Position numbers and translations under genes: made by a program. Below are positions 38,241 through 50,690 of a DNA stretch of 64,000 nt, one piece after another. The DNA comes from Azadirachta indica (taxonomy: Eukaryota; Streptophyta; Magnoliopsida; Sapindales; Meliaceae), in contig CM040445.1 of assembly GCA_022749755.1 (NCBI GenBank), positions 15,149,182-15,213,181 of the forward strand, written 5' to 3'. Below the pieces are notes generated by a model. It was not told the DNA's origin and searched no databases. It saw only the letters and a program-made list of their open reading frames with translations. The number at the start of each line of letters is the position of its first letter. Position 1 is the stretch's first letter.

Positions 38241-39560
38241 AAAATAAAAACATTGTCAACAGTTAGATTATATTCGTATATACCAAAAAAAAATTCATAT
38301 AGAAAAGAAGAAGATGCAAGAAAAAAAATTACATAAAATTATATAAAAAATTAAAATAATCATGCAACCTGAACTGTAAATATTTAATAAAATGATTAAC
38401 TATTTAAAGTTATGAATAAAAAACTACAATATCAACAAAGGCAAAACGAAAGTCGAAATCAGGTCCCAAATTAGTGTATGAACTCTAATAATAAAAAATC
38501 GTAGCACAAGGAATAAAAAAAGTTAACACATATAGTACAATAACCCACTTATTTCATGTATATACAAATTAGTTCCTAAATCAGCACATGCATTACAATA
38601 ACTAACTAAATCTTATACATCAACTTATAAAGCAACATGCATCTTGCAAATTAACTCTGAAATCAGTTTTAAGAATGAAAATATATGAAAGATTTCAGTC
38701 GAACATTGAAAACAAAATCAACATTACGAAATCCAAACTTTAGAAATTGAAAAATAAAATAAATTTATTAAAATTAATATACACGCAATAGAAATAAATA
38801 AATAACAAACATATTTTAAGAATTTCAATATTTGATGACTTAGGCAGATATTTTGATTTTAGTCGCTTGCGTTTAGATTCGAAGTTGGATTTGTTCTTAA
38901 AAAAATTAATAGGAGTAGATTTCAATTGATTAAAGGTGTGAATGTGGTTGATTTGAGTCGGTTTAGTTTATTCAAAGTTTTATGCATGTTAAGTGTGAGG
39001 AGAGTTAGGTGAAAAACTTTTGTAGTTAAGTGTGGGAAAATTTCGTACAAAGATAAGAAAAAAGTTTTTTTTTTTTTTTGGTGGAGAGTGCGAGAAGAAG
39101 GGAAGCAAAAAAGGACGTCTTTTCATGTTTTGTTTAATTAAAAAAATTAATTTGTGCAAAAATACCAATGTTTTGTTGTAAAAAAATGTGGACAAAATAA
39201 CATCATTTGACTGATGATGCTATAGTCCCAAAGAACCTTAACACTATCTTAAAAGTATTGAGAACGTAGTATTAGTGATGAACATTTTTCTAGTAGTAGA
39301 TTTTAATTAATTTTAAATTTTAAGAAAATTGTTTTTTGCAACATACATACGTGTGTGTATCCTTTTAATGATGCAAGGAGATAGAGAATAGTAGAAACTC
39401 TATCTCACTCTTGTATTAAATTAAATTTATAAATAAACTCGACCCAGCTTATCCAATCTAGAATCGACGAGAAAAATTTTTAAAAAAATCGGAAAAACAG
39501 ATTAGCAATGGAGATGAAAAATCCTCCATGTTTTGAATATTGATTTGACTACTGAAATAT
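38241..39560. other. AT-rich filler between the two ends of the broken gene copy
   Basis: This occupies the place where the gene body should be but shows no similarity to it that I can see. Open frames here are AT-rich and not protein-like. A stretch near 39290-39500 resembles 39670-39880 in direct orientation (ccttttaatgatgcaagg against ccttttatgatgcaagaa), so part of it is itself duplicated. Confidence 0.45.
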
Positions 39561-39564
39561 TGAA

Positions 39565-39665
39565 CACCAAAAGAACATATTTGATCGATGGTTGCACTGA
39601 AAGGCAAATTTGCTCCTTTCAACAGTTCTACCTTCTAATTAATTAGATTGACAATTTGTGTGCCT
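39565..39665 (+). pseudogene. 3' end of the duplicated, broken copy of the 496-aa protein gene
   Basis: The sequence tttgatcgatggttgcactg at about 39587 corresponds to the last codons of the intact gene (ttgattgatctatcgttgca then ctga near 47250), and the following 70 bases match its 3' UTR, including aattaattag. It is separated from the 5' remnant at 37860-38240 by about 1.3 kb of unrelated DNA. Confidence 0.6.
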
Positions 39666-39939
39666 TCATATCTAATTAATTTCAAATTTTAATAAATTTT
39701 TTTCTGCAATATATATATATATATATATTTATACTAAGAATTTCTTGTTATTGCGTTATCCTTTTATGATGCAAGAAGAGAGATAACGATGAAAATTCTA
39801 TTTCAGCGAGTCATTAAATTAAATTCATGAATAAAACCGGTCTAACTCGTCCAAATTAACAATCGAGGAAAAAAATTTAATTAAAAGAGAAAAAGGGTTT
39901 GGACACAATAACAAAAGGTCATCAACAACAAACAAATTG

Positions 39940-41020
39940 GTGATGCAATTTTTGATGTTTAATGATTCAGTAAAAATTCGGTTTTTGTCACTTATTATTT
40001 GAGGACTCTTTTGTGACTTTAAATATGATCATATATAATTAAGTGTATAAAATTATTTGTAAAATACTATTTAAATTTAGTTAAATCTTATATTTCTAAT
40101 TTCTTGTTAGGAAAATTTTAATTTTAGATCCATTTTTTTTTATAATTTATAGTCCTTTCTTCATAAAAGTACAAAACTCATTATTACTTATTATTATTAA
40201 TTTCTTATTTTAAGTTTAATCTATTTCTTGGTCACATATATATTTATACTAGATTCTACTTTAATTAAGAGTAGGCAGAAAATTGAAATATTGACTGGTT
40301 TGAATATTGGTCCTTAAAATTAAAAGCTAAAAATTTTGATCGATTTTTGTTTTAATCACCAAAATTAAATATTAAACTATATTTTAGAAAATTTTAAACT
40401 TTTATCGTCACACACATATAACAGTCATATAACACACATATACAAGTAATTATATTATAATGAAATAATCATATTTACAACTATTTCAAGTGTTAGTTAA
40501 AAAAAAATAATTTTTTAATTTGAACCGAAACAAAAATAATTGAACCAATCAAACCGACGAGTTCCATTTTTATTTGGTTTTGTACTATACATCAGTTTAG
40601 TTATATTTCTTTAAATCAAACCATGCAACTAAGCTAAAGTTGAACCAATCAAAGTTTACTCACCCTTTCTCTTAACTAATTATATTATAGTACAGTTCAA
40701 AATTTATCATAAAAAAGGATGTACACTCTCAAATTAAAAGAAATTCACTCTCTTACATTGGTCAGAGTATTAAAAATTCATTTTTCTAAAATTTTATCAA
40801 GCAATTCTCTAATAAAATTTATTATTAATTATTTCATTTAAATACTAAAATTTATATATTCAAGTTAAAAAAGACTATTAGGTCCTAAAATATTTTGTAA
40901 TGTATATTTTAATTTAAGAAATTTAAAAATTAACTATTTAACTCTAATCCATTGAATAAATTGTGTTTAGAATAAGAATTGATCTCCTTTCATTTCTTAT
41001 TTCTTAAAGTTAATGACAAC
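39940..41020. repeat. Inverted promoter-flank copy and start of copy B
   Basis: It corresponds to 28960-30011 in the same orientation: gatcatatataatt with nearby gtgtataaaa, then the ccgaaacaaaaa stretch and cagttcaaaattta. The first 60 bases also match the inverted promoter copy at about 37438-37500. It ends at the uninterrupted site that holds the 4.4-kb insertion in copy A. Confidence 0.55.
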
Positions 41021-41052
41021 CACTTATTTTAGACTATCATTAGCTTTAAATG

Positions 41053-41913
41053 TAGGGATGCCAACGAGCTGGGGAACCCAATCCTCGGCTCCATCCCAAT
41101 TGGGTCAAGGATCCACTTTCCTGGCCCATGTTTGTTTCGGCCGAATTATGGACAAATTAGAAATCTCCATGATTTGAATTGAGGATCCTTGCAAGTCTCT
41201 TCCCCAATCTTAATCTCGTTTGACTGTTTAGGTTACTGTTGTTGATTATTGTCAACTATTGGCTAATAATGTCTATTTGGTCATAATAAATATCATTCAA
41301 ATCTTTATTAAACACTTTATGTAATGGTATAATTACCATTATCGTTTGAGCAGCCGTTCACTATCGATGTAAAGTTACATATTTTTAAAATTTTAATTTG
41401 AAATTTATAACGAATAATTGTTTTAATAGCGATGATAATTATACCATTCCGTAGAGTTTTCAATAAAAATTTGGATGATATTTATAATAATTCAAACGGA
41501 TGACAGTTAATAGTGATCGATGACAATCAACAATTGACAATGGTGATCGGTGATAACTCAAACAGAAATGGTAAAATATTATGATTTACAAAGGATTGAA
41601 TTAATTAGATTAAAAACTTATAAATTTTTATGAATGACTTAATTAATTAAAATAAAAATTATTAACTATTACAATCATTTATCAAATAAATTGGATACAT
41701 ATATAATTATTTAGGAAAAAATTTGAATTTGAATTCAAAAAAACGGGGACAGGCTAGGGAATGACGCCTATCCCATCTCTGACCTGTTTTCAAAATGGGG
41801 ATGATTTTTAATTTTTTACTCAGCCTGATTCTCATTTTTTTTTTTAATTTTGTTCCCAATTTCCAACTCAAATTGGCTACACCCCTGGCCCCCCAGGAAT
41901 TTTTGCATATGTA
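41053..41913. mobile_element. hAT-like non-autonomous element in copy B
   Basis: Begins tagggatgccaacgagctgg, a classic hAT-MITE terminus; the right end (ttttgcatatgta) is degenerate compared with copy A (ttttgctatcccta). The flanking octamers tttaaatg (41045-41052) and attaaata (41914-41921) agree at six of eight positions, consistent with the 8-bp target duplication of hAT elements. Confidence 0.55.
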
Positions 41914-42449
41914 ATTAAATAGAAATTAAATAAATAATTTTTAAACTATTAAAACTAAAATTTTTATTTAAAAATATTTAAAAGATCCAATAATCCTTTT
42001 TTCTTTTTATGTATGTGAAGTTTTAAATATTAATTGATTAAAAAAATATTTGTTTTGTCAAATAAAATATATTAAGGAGTATGAAATTCAAAAAATTTAA
42101 CAAAATAATAAATGCTAAGGTGGTGATATCAAATTTCAATTAATATAATATAATTAAAGTAGATAAAATTTTTATTTTAATCCGGATTTTAAGATGCAAA
42201 GTCCATTAAAAAGATATGTGTAATTAAATGAATTATTATATATAAATAAAATTTCCTAAATTACTCGGCAGTGAAGAAAAAATTAAGAAATGAAAATTTA
42301 AAAATGGGAAAGCCAGAACTAGAACACGTGGGCTTCCTAATAAATCAAGAAAATTGAGGTGGCCCCTAATCAACGTATATGTGGGACCCACTAACCAAAT
42401 AGTTTACACGTCAGAAATTCTAACATTCTTTTTCAAATATTTACAAATT

Positions 42450-43860
42450 TTTATGAATATTTGAATTTAATTAAATCTTATATTTATTTCTTATAAAAAA
42501 ATTCTTATCAAAAAAAATTTAATTTGAAATCTATTTTTACAAAATATATACTTTTTACCATAAAATTATAAAACTCATTATTACTTATTATTATTTTCTA
42601 TTTTTAAGTCTAACATATTTGTTGGTTATATTTATACTAGATTCTACTTTAATGAAGAGTTAGTAAAAAATTAAAATATTTACCGATTTGGTTACTAGAT
42701 CTTAAAATTAAAAATCAAAAAATTTGATTAGTTTTATCTTCATAGACATGTATTTGTTATTTATAAGTAATTCTAATATATTAAAATCATCATATTTACA
42801 ATTAATATTTCAAGTTTTACGTAAAAAATTTTAATTTTTTAATTTAAGCCGAAACAAACACATTCATACCTACTAAACCGATCAGTTCAATTTTTGTTTA
42901 GTTCCATACTATGCAATGATTTAATTGTATTTTTTTAAATCGAATTATTTGATAAAACTAAGGAAGATTTTATCAACTCCTAACTTTAATGAATTATATT
43001 ATAATGTAGTTCAAAATTTTATAATAAAAAAGGATACATACTTTCAAATTAAAAGAATTTTCTCTATTACATTGGTGGAAGTATTAAAAATTATTTTTTA
43101 AAAAATTTTATCAAGCAATTTTTTTTAATAAAATTTATTAATAATTATTTTGTTTAAATAATAAAATTTATTGTATCAAAATTAATTAGAATTATATGCA
43201 TATATGTCCTTGTGTGTGTATATATATAATTTATAATAAGTCGGATAGTTTAATTCGTTTCTAAATAAGCTTCCTAATAAATAAAAAAAATGAGGTGGCA
43301 TATAAAAATCAGATAAAAACCAAACTAATCAATTTGGTTTAGTCAATTTTTGTGTTATTTTTTCAATTCAAACTAAATTATATAAACTTAATATAACTAT
43401 AAATATAAGATATATTATATAATTATGTATAAATAACTAATGTGTATTAAAATGAAAGTTTAAAATTTTATTGTTATAGTCTAGTTTTTAACTTTAGCAT
43501 CCAATTCCAACATCGACTAAATTTGTTGGTTTTTAATTTTAAGAATTGATAACCAAATAAGCCAATATTTCAATTTTCTACCAACCTTAAGTAAAATAGA
43601 ATCTAGCTAGCATAAATATGGCCAATAAATGCATTAAACTTAAAAATAGGTAGTAATGAGTTTTATACTCTTATGAAAAAAGAAATATATATTGTATAAA
43701 AAGAGATCTCAAATTAAAATTTTCTTAATATAAAAAAATATAAAATTTAACTAAACCCAAATAGTAATTTAGAAATTTTATACACATAATTATGTATAAT
43801 TCTTTTTCAAGTTAGAAAAGAAGTCTTCAAATAACAAGTGACAAATGTCAAAATTGTTGA
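42450..43860. repeat. Second foldback, directly upstream of the 496-aa protein gene
   Basis: The arm at about 42455-43010 is an inverted, diverged copy of about 43310-43860; for example cattattacttattattatt near 42573 against its complement near 43645-43680. It interrupts sequence that is continuous in copy A around 36150. Its right arm is the upstream flank of the gene, so promoter-proximal sequence of the gene is present in both orientations here. Confidence 0.5.
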
Positions 43861-43984
43861 ACCATTTAGACAACAAAATTTGTATTAAACGGACCGATTT
43901 AATCGAAAAATTGGCACAAATGGAGTTTAAAAATACAAACATGCAAAAGACAAAAATTCTTGAATGCATCTTATACCATACTTT

Positions 43985-44112
43985 TGTTCATGAAATTGTT
44001 TTCTTCTCTTTACCATTTTTCTATATAAATTGGAAGTCTATTCACCAAACAATCCACTCCTCACTCACTCTATTTCTCTTAAAATCACAATGGCTGATCA
44101 AATTTCTCATAG
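43985..44112 (+). promoter_or_regulatory. Core promoter and leader of the 496-aa protein gene
   Basis: A TATA box, tatataaat, lies at 44022-44030, followed about 35-60 bases later by a CT-rich leader and an ATG at 44090 in a good context (cacaATGGC). That first ATG opens a 19-codon frame ending at 44149, which overlaps the ATG at 44113 used by the long frame. The TATA box and leader are conserved in the broken copy at 38123-38191. Confidence 0.55.
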
Positions 44113-47100
44113 ATGGGACATGTTACTGATGGTGTTGTTCATGAACTAGATGAGTTCAAAAACCGTGGAGAAGATCATAAAGAGAAAGGGGTTTTTGCTG
44201 ATGTTAATACTGATGTTGAAGAAAATTCAGAGGAAGATGTTGCTGACGAAATTGAAAACCCTAGAAATGATCAGAAAGGGAAAGAGAAAGGGATTGTTCC
44301 TGATGCTATTGCTGTTGCTATTGCTGATGGTGTTATTGATGAACTCGAAAACCCAAGCAAAATAATGAAACTGAAAAAGGAGGATAAAGGGAAAGGGATT
44401 GCTGTTGCTGATGGCGGTGATGTTCAGCAAATATCAAAGGAAGAAGGAGGAATTTATCCTCCGCCGCTTGCGGCCTGTTCTGCGGCGGCTCATCCTCTGT
44501 CTGGATGGTTGGAGCCTTCTTCTCACGACCGACAAACTTGTGCTATTGTTAATAACAGCATAATCACATGTAAGATCTATCTCTCTTTTTATATATCTAT
44601 GTTTTAATCTACCTATTAAATTATTTTTTAAAATTATTATTATTATTAATTATGTCCCCCTATAATCATTTTATTTGTTTATTGCTTATTTGTATATGAG
44701 AACAATATTAATCAAGGATTTAGTCTTGATATTCAACTTTTCTATATCATTTGATAAATTTTCATTTATAAATTAACGTAGTTTCTCAAATTAATAAACA
44801 AATAAATAAAGGATTTTGATAGGAACAAAAGTTTTGAGACTCCAAATCATACAAAAGAAATTTTTTCTTTTTTTTTAATTAAATTTGTAAATAGGAAGTG
44901 CAAACAAATTGCATATACTATATTTAATTAAAATTAAATATATATGTTTAACACTAAGTTAAGTTTCAATATTTGTTTTATACTTTTGGTCACAAAACTA
45001 ATTAAGTTTTCACTAAAAGTGTAAAATATAAATCCGACAACTAATCAATGAAATTTAGATTTTATTAGATTTTTATATTTATTACTTGTTTTTAATTAAT
45101 TCAAATTACAAAATCTAACTCCTCCAACAACTAATAAACAAAATAAATTAAATTTTCATTAAAATTAAAAATATAAATCTAACAACTAATCAACAAAATT
45201 TATATTTTGTTATATTTTTATAATTATTACTTGTTCTAAATTAAAAGTATAAAAAAAAACTCCAACAACTAGTTCACAAAACTTAGATTTTATAAGATTT
45301 TTTTTTATATATTTATTACTTGTTCTTAATTAATTCAGATGATATTATCTAATTTTGACAACTAATCAACAAAATAAATTAAATTTTTTATTAAAATTAA
45401 AAAATATAAATCTGACAACTAATCGATGAAACTTAGATTCTATTTTTTTTTATAATTATTACTCGTTTTAAATTAAAAGTATAAAAAATTTAGTTTCGAC
45501 AACTAGTCGACAAAACCTAGATTTTGTAAGATTTTTATATTTATTAGTCGTTCTTAATTAATTCAAAGTACAAAATCTAACTCCAACAACTAAGACAAAA
45601 TAAATTAAATTTTGATTAAAAATAAAAAATATAAATCCGAGAATTAATCGAAAAAAATAACTTATATTTTATTAGATTTATATATTTATCACTTGTTTTT
45701 AAGTAATCATAAAGAATCTAACTTCAATAACTAATCGACAAAACTATATTTCCATTAAGTTTTAATATTTGCTGCATATTTTTTATTAAAAGTATACATT
45801 CTAAATGACACCAAAAATTCATCAAACTTAGGTTTAGCAAATGGACAAAATATATTTTTCTTATATTTAATTATTTGCCACTTAAGTTGTTCATTTGACA
45901 CATTTAGATATTATTCTTATCTACTTATATTAGTCTGTATATGATTTTAACACTAAAATTGATTAATTGTTTTTTCTTTTGAATTCATTTTGTTTCATTT
46001 AATTTATTAAGGAGAATCAATGTACTTGTTCAATTACATATAATTTTTAATGGCAATTGATAATTATAAATTATATATATGTGTGTGTGTATTGTTTAGA
46101 ATAGGACAATGAATGATGAATGAAGGTAATTAGTTTATACTAATTATTTCCTTTTCTCTCCCATTATCAATAATACACCTTCCTCTCCTTTATATATATA
46201 CACACCAATATCTAAACTTTATTTCTCTCTCTCACCAGCAACTCCTCCTCCTCCTCCTCCACCACCATCACCACCGCCACCGCCGAAGGTTCACCCACTG
46301 TTTTTTCAGGTTCGTCAGGAGAAAGAAGAAACTTCATTAATCTCCACAAAAAGAAGAAAGAAGCTATCCCCAATCCAGATCATCAAAATGCTATCCCCAT
46401 TGAAGGCCATCCAAAGAAGTTCTCCTCCTCCTCCTCCTCCTCGGAATAATATTATCATTCATCCACAACAACAAAACCCTAATAATTATTCCTCAGCTCT
46501 GAAGGAGTATGAACATCCAGACACCAGACTCACCCTTTCTCTCCCAGCAACTATGAACTCTTTCAATGAACATCCAACTTCCGAAATGAACCTAGCAGAA
46601 TTCCTCAACTTCGCCAAATCCCTAGACCCTGTCTTCCATCAACCTGCAGGCACCATTGATTCAAACTTCCTTTTCAATAATTATGATTCCAGTAGAAGTA
46701 TTCCTGATGTTGTTGACCTACGCAGAAGGCTCTCTTCTCTTCTTCCCATCAACTATCGCATCTTCGCTGATGCTGAAAAGTTAGCTGAGCTTTCAATTTT
46801 TTCAACCAAGTTACTCCTGGGGGATAATAGCTTAAGTGCTTTTCAAGTTTCAATCCTGAAGCGAATGGAACAGCTTCCTGCAATGAGTAAGTCCATTTTT
46901 GAAATAAAGGAGTTAGCAGATGACCTTGAAAACTTAATATTTTCGTTTCAGTTTAACATGTCGAAAGCTTCATCATTGTGGACAGAATACCACAATTCCA
47001 GGCAGAGATTGATCAGTCTTCAAGCTGAAGTTGAAGCAAATGATGGAACACTGCAAGAAATTGATGAACAGATTGTAAAGCTTCGAGTGCGTCGTTTTGA

Positions 47101-47272
47101 GTTGCAGAGTTTAGGTGAAGTCAAGAGGAAGGAAGTGATGGACTTGAGTTGTTCTCACAATAACATTGTTAACAATCTTGCTAAGGCTATTGAAAAAATC
47201 AAAGCTGCTTATATGACCACTCAAATATTAAACTCCGAGAAGAAATGTTTGATTGATCTATCGTTGCACTGA
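44113..47272 (+). CDS. Unrecognised 496-aa protein: charged repeats, proline-rich linker, coiled coil
   Basis: Two long frames join through a good intron: exon 1 44113-44569 (donor cacat|gtaaga), exon 2 46239-47272 (acceptor ctctctctcaccag). The phases agree (one base plus two) and the joined frame has 497 codons. Residues 1-110 are acidic and Lys-rich with a repeated motif (DGVVHELDEFKN, DVADEIENPRN, DGVIDELENPSK). Residues 114-152 (YPPPLAACSAAAHPLSGWLE) look conserved but I cannot assign them. A proline run (154-168), a basic stretch (TKRRKK, about 188-193) and a second proline run (about 212-220) follow. Residues about 255-345 are mixed, and about 370-480 form a probable coiled coil (QAEVEANDGTLQEIDEQIVK). 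The style recalls plant mobile-domain-associated proteins, without proof. The true start is uncertain: an ATG at 44090 is in better context but out of frame. The intron carries tandem repeats. Confidence 0.6.
45000..45760. repeat. Tandem repeats in the intron of the 496-aa protein gene
   Basis: The marker aaatataaatc(t/c)gacaac and its neighbour aaaataaattaaatttt recur near 45150, 45380 and 45605, a period of about 225-228 bp, with a partial unit near 45015. Each unit has internal shorter repeats based on caacaactaatcaacaaaa and attattacttgtt-type phrases. Confidence 0.65.
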
Positions 47273-48560
47273 AAACAAAGCCAAATTCGATCCTCTCAAT
47301 GGCTTCACTATTTAATTAATTAGCTTGATAATTTATTTACCTTCTCTTTAAACAGTTATATGTTTTATTTTAATAGTTTTTTTTCTTTACAACATATATA
47401 TCTATAGTAGTGTTTCTTATTATTGGTTTCATATATGTTAGTTTTTGTAATTTGTAGTCTTTGCTATCATTTATACCCAAACTCAATTTAAATTAAATTG
47501 ATTTGTCTTTAATGGTTTTTGATGATTTTGGGGCAATAAATTGGATTTTGACACTAAAATGTTATTTATTATACACTTAATTAACTGGTTATCTTTGCAA
47601 TTGATTTTTTTTTTTTTTTTACCGTAACTAACATTGTTTTATATGATTAATAGTACTATATTTCTATCTAATTTTGAAAATATATATCTAAAAAAATTTA
47701 GTAAAAGTAAATTTTATGAGTTAATATTTATTAGCCACGCTCGTCCCTATATCCTGCAAACAGTTTAGCTTCAAAACCAGAATATTATATTACAATTAAC
47801 ATACACTTACTTTACTTATTAATTAATTAAATTATAATTATTGCGATTGAAAATAATGTGTTATCCAACAATACGAAAAAAAGGAGTATTCCACTTTTAA
47901 TAAATTTTATCCTAAATTTTCTCATCGCAAATAATGAGTTGTGTGCTATAAAATACATCAAGTATATAACAAATTTTTTTATAATATCAAGATTATTGAT
48001 TACACCACCTCATTTTTACTTGAGATCGGAAATTTAGGTTAAAATTTGAGAAGTATTGTATTATTTGAAATAATAATAATATTTAAAATGGCTCTATTTA
48101 CTCTAAGATATACTTTGAAGTTTGAACACCTATATTTTTATCAAACTTTTAGTTACAAATATACTCTAATTTATTTTACGATTAAAGAACAATTTGTTAC
48201 AAGTAAATAAAATAGTATTATTCTTGAAGCTCATTGAATACATACTCATTTGTTAGATGCAAAAAATTAAATACAATAATTTTTTTTTAGACAAAAAAGA
48301 AAAACTTCTAAAAAAAAAATATTGTTTTTAAAAGAGAAAACAAGCAACAAGTTATTGCTACAAAAAGAATTGCAACTAAAATTGTTAGAATAAGATTATA
48401 ATAACAGATAATTTTGAATTGAAAACAGTTAAAATTCTATCTTACCCTTACATTAAGTTAAATTCATAAATAAACCTGATTCAATCCTTTCAAATAGAGG
48501 ATCGAAGAGAAAATTTTAGAAAAAAGTTAGAAAAAATTCTAATTAATATATATATATATG
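47273..48560. other. 3' flank of the 496-aa protein gene
   Basis: The first 90 bases are the conserved 3' end shared with the foldback and the broken copy. Similarity to copy A continues to about 47430 and reappears near 48400-48540 (aagttaaattcataaataaac, compare 39810). No gene is seen between. Confidence 0.45.
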
Positions 48561-48564
48561 AACA

Positions 48565-48780
48565 AGATCAGTAACCTTATTTTTATACAAAATTTTATAT
48601 TAATTGTAAACCATTAAATATTAGTATATCTAAAAATTAAGTGCATCTAACCATTTAATTAATGTATTTATAATTAATATATATGTAAGATGTAATACTA
48701 ACCATTTAATGTACTAATATCTAATAATTTACAAATGATAATAAAATTTTTATAAAAAAAAGGTTTGTTAATCTTACCTC
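48565..48780. repeat. MITE-like inverted repeat, about 215 bp
   Basis: The left end (gtaaccttatttttatacaa) pairs with the reverse complement of the right end (gaggtaagattaacaaacct) with mismatches, and the pairing continues through an aaattttat and a taaaccattaaatattagta block. It is flanked by TA microsatellites. The family is not assigned. Confidence 0.5.
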
Positions 48781-49063
48781 ATATATATATATATATATAT
48801 AAATAAATTTTTTTTTATTTTTACGCAGAAAAAACGATAAAGATTATATCTTACTGTTATTTTAAATTAAATTTCCAAATAAATTCAGTCTAAACTCGCC
48901 CAAACTAAAGATTAATTTTTATATTTTTATGAAAATAAATAATTTAATATTTATATTGATATGCATAAATTAAAAAAAAATTAAATATATCGATAAAATA
49001 TATATTTCAGTTAAATTTATATTTAAATTATGTAAGACTTTAAAAAAATTTAGAGAACGATAT

Positions 49064-49523
49064 TTGAAAAAGCGGCTGGTCACGGGGATGAAAATTCATC
49101 GACAACGACCAACATTAGCGCGTGGCGGATACCAACAAAACATCGGCCGAAATCCCGCCAAATCCGCCGTCAAACGCAGGCCAAAGCTGCATCTGGGTGA
49201 CATCTGCAGTTCAAGACTATCCAAATCAAAAGACAACGATCATTCCTTCGTCACTTGCCACGCGTCAGAAACCGAAAGCGTCTTCCCACGTGGCTCTCTC
49301 AGGTCGCCGCTTCATTTTCAGACAAGAAGGAAACCTCGAGTGGGAGTTTTCTGCTGGTCCAGTTGTTTTCCAGGTCTCCTCGCTGCGGGTTTTGAAACTG
49401 TACGGCGATGACTGCGGCACTTGCAGCTGTAACGGCGCGTTATGTAGTAAATTCCACGGAATTCTCGGTGTTCTATCTCAGACACTCCGAAGAGGCAGCC
49501 CCTGTTTTCATAAAATAAAATAA
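49064..49523 (+). other. GC-rich island: possible promoter plus truncated 5' coding end of a captured gene
   Basis: A sharp GC-rich block in otherwise AT-rich DNA. It contains ccacgtggc (G-box/ABRE core at 49288-49293) and ccacgcgtc. An ATG at 49408 opens a 36-codon frame (MTAALAAVTARYVVNSTEFS...) with a plastid-transit-peptide flavour that stops at 49518, just where the GC-rich block ends. Longer overlapping frames (to 133 codons) also exist but are not recognised. I read it as a fragment carried here by rearrangement or transposition, not as a working gene. Confidence 0.3.
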
Positions 49524-50277
49524 AATCTATTGCTCTTTCATTGTGAATTTATAATACAACATTCAATTTTGGTATTCAAAACTTTTTTTTTTAAATATTT
49601 ATTTTTGTTTGTTAGTCATTTTCATTTTCGAGAAAACTACAATTACAATTCATAAACCGTTTTATCAGCAATGAGTCTATGTACACCTTAAAATATATTT
49701 TCTTACACTTTTTTTTTTTTTTCAAAAATTTAAAATTTAATTAAATTTTTTTTTTTGGCTTAGTTAAATACACACCCATAAAATTATTCATCACACACAA
49801 TTTTTTTTTCAAAAACATTTGATTAAAATTAAAAACAAAAGGGTTTGGTTGTGCTTCATTGAGAGACATAACTATTTAGCAAAACCACTTCATTTATAAA
49901 TAAGGTTAATTGGATTGATACAATTGACTATAACATGTTTATGCTTTTATTTCTTTGTTAGGGAAGCATTTTCCTCTAAAATAGAGTAAAATTTTACAAT
50001 TAGGTCCTTTTTTTTAATTTGTCAATATAATATATTTTTCAATTTAATCTATCAATTTCCTTTTAAATGCTTATTAATTGAATTTGACATGTATTTTACT
50101 AACAAATTACAATTAAAGTTTCATTTTTTAGGCTTTCAATACTAAAAGTTATTTTATTAGTATATGCATTATTAACACCACTTCAAATTCTTTTGATCTC
50201 AAACATCCAATCCTTATGTGGTATGTTTCAAGAAAAGTGTGCTGTTACACGTATTAGTTGGATATGGTTGCAACAAC

Positions 50278-50312
<35 letters not shown>

Positions 50313-50690
50313 ACATTTAACTCAATTTTTTCTTTTTTTTGCAAGCTTCAATTTTTCTGTTATAAATTTTATTATTTTCATTATAATCTCCAACTCTTTT
50401 GTATATTTTTTCTAATCTTTCATTAAATTCTCAATATTTCTTTCGTAGTTTCCAAGTATTTTACTATATATAATTTCTATCTTTTATTATAATTTTTAAC
50501 TTATGAAAAATATAACTAACAGTCGGAGAATGGAAACAGAAGAGTATAGTTTTCAACATTTCTATTGTAATTTTCAACTTTTTTGGTTGTGATTCTCAAT
50601 TTTCATTATAATCTTTAATTCTTTCGTTTTCACTCTCTAACTTTTCATTTTAATTCTCATTTTTTTTTTATTATAAAATCTAATATTTTT
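49524..50690. other. AT-rich intergenic stretch with a TA/CA microsatellite
   Basis: No coding frame. A (TA)n(CA)n compound microsatellite lies at about 50277-50312. The rest is T-rich, low-complexity sequence. Confidence 0.55.

Larger units (their letters stand above)
34440..39960. repeat. Tandem segmental duplication, copy A
   Basis: Long collinear similarity to 41.0-48 kb, roughly 75-85 percent by eye. Matching landmarks include ggtataatcactatcg (35005; 41324), gatggtaaaatattatgatt (35243; 41567), the pair gatgcaaagtccattaaaaa (35870; 42193), and gacacgtgggcttt/gaacacgtgggctt (36013; 42322). This copy ends in the two surviving ends of the gene that is intact at 44113-47272. Confidence 0.75.

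Noticed and set aside
49122..49523. 133-codon frame in the GC-rich island as a complete gene
   Set aside because: Composition varies along it, it has no domain I recognise, and G-box motifs inside it argue that most of the island is promoter sequence.
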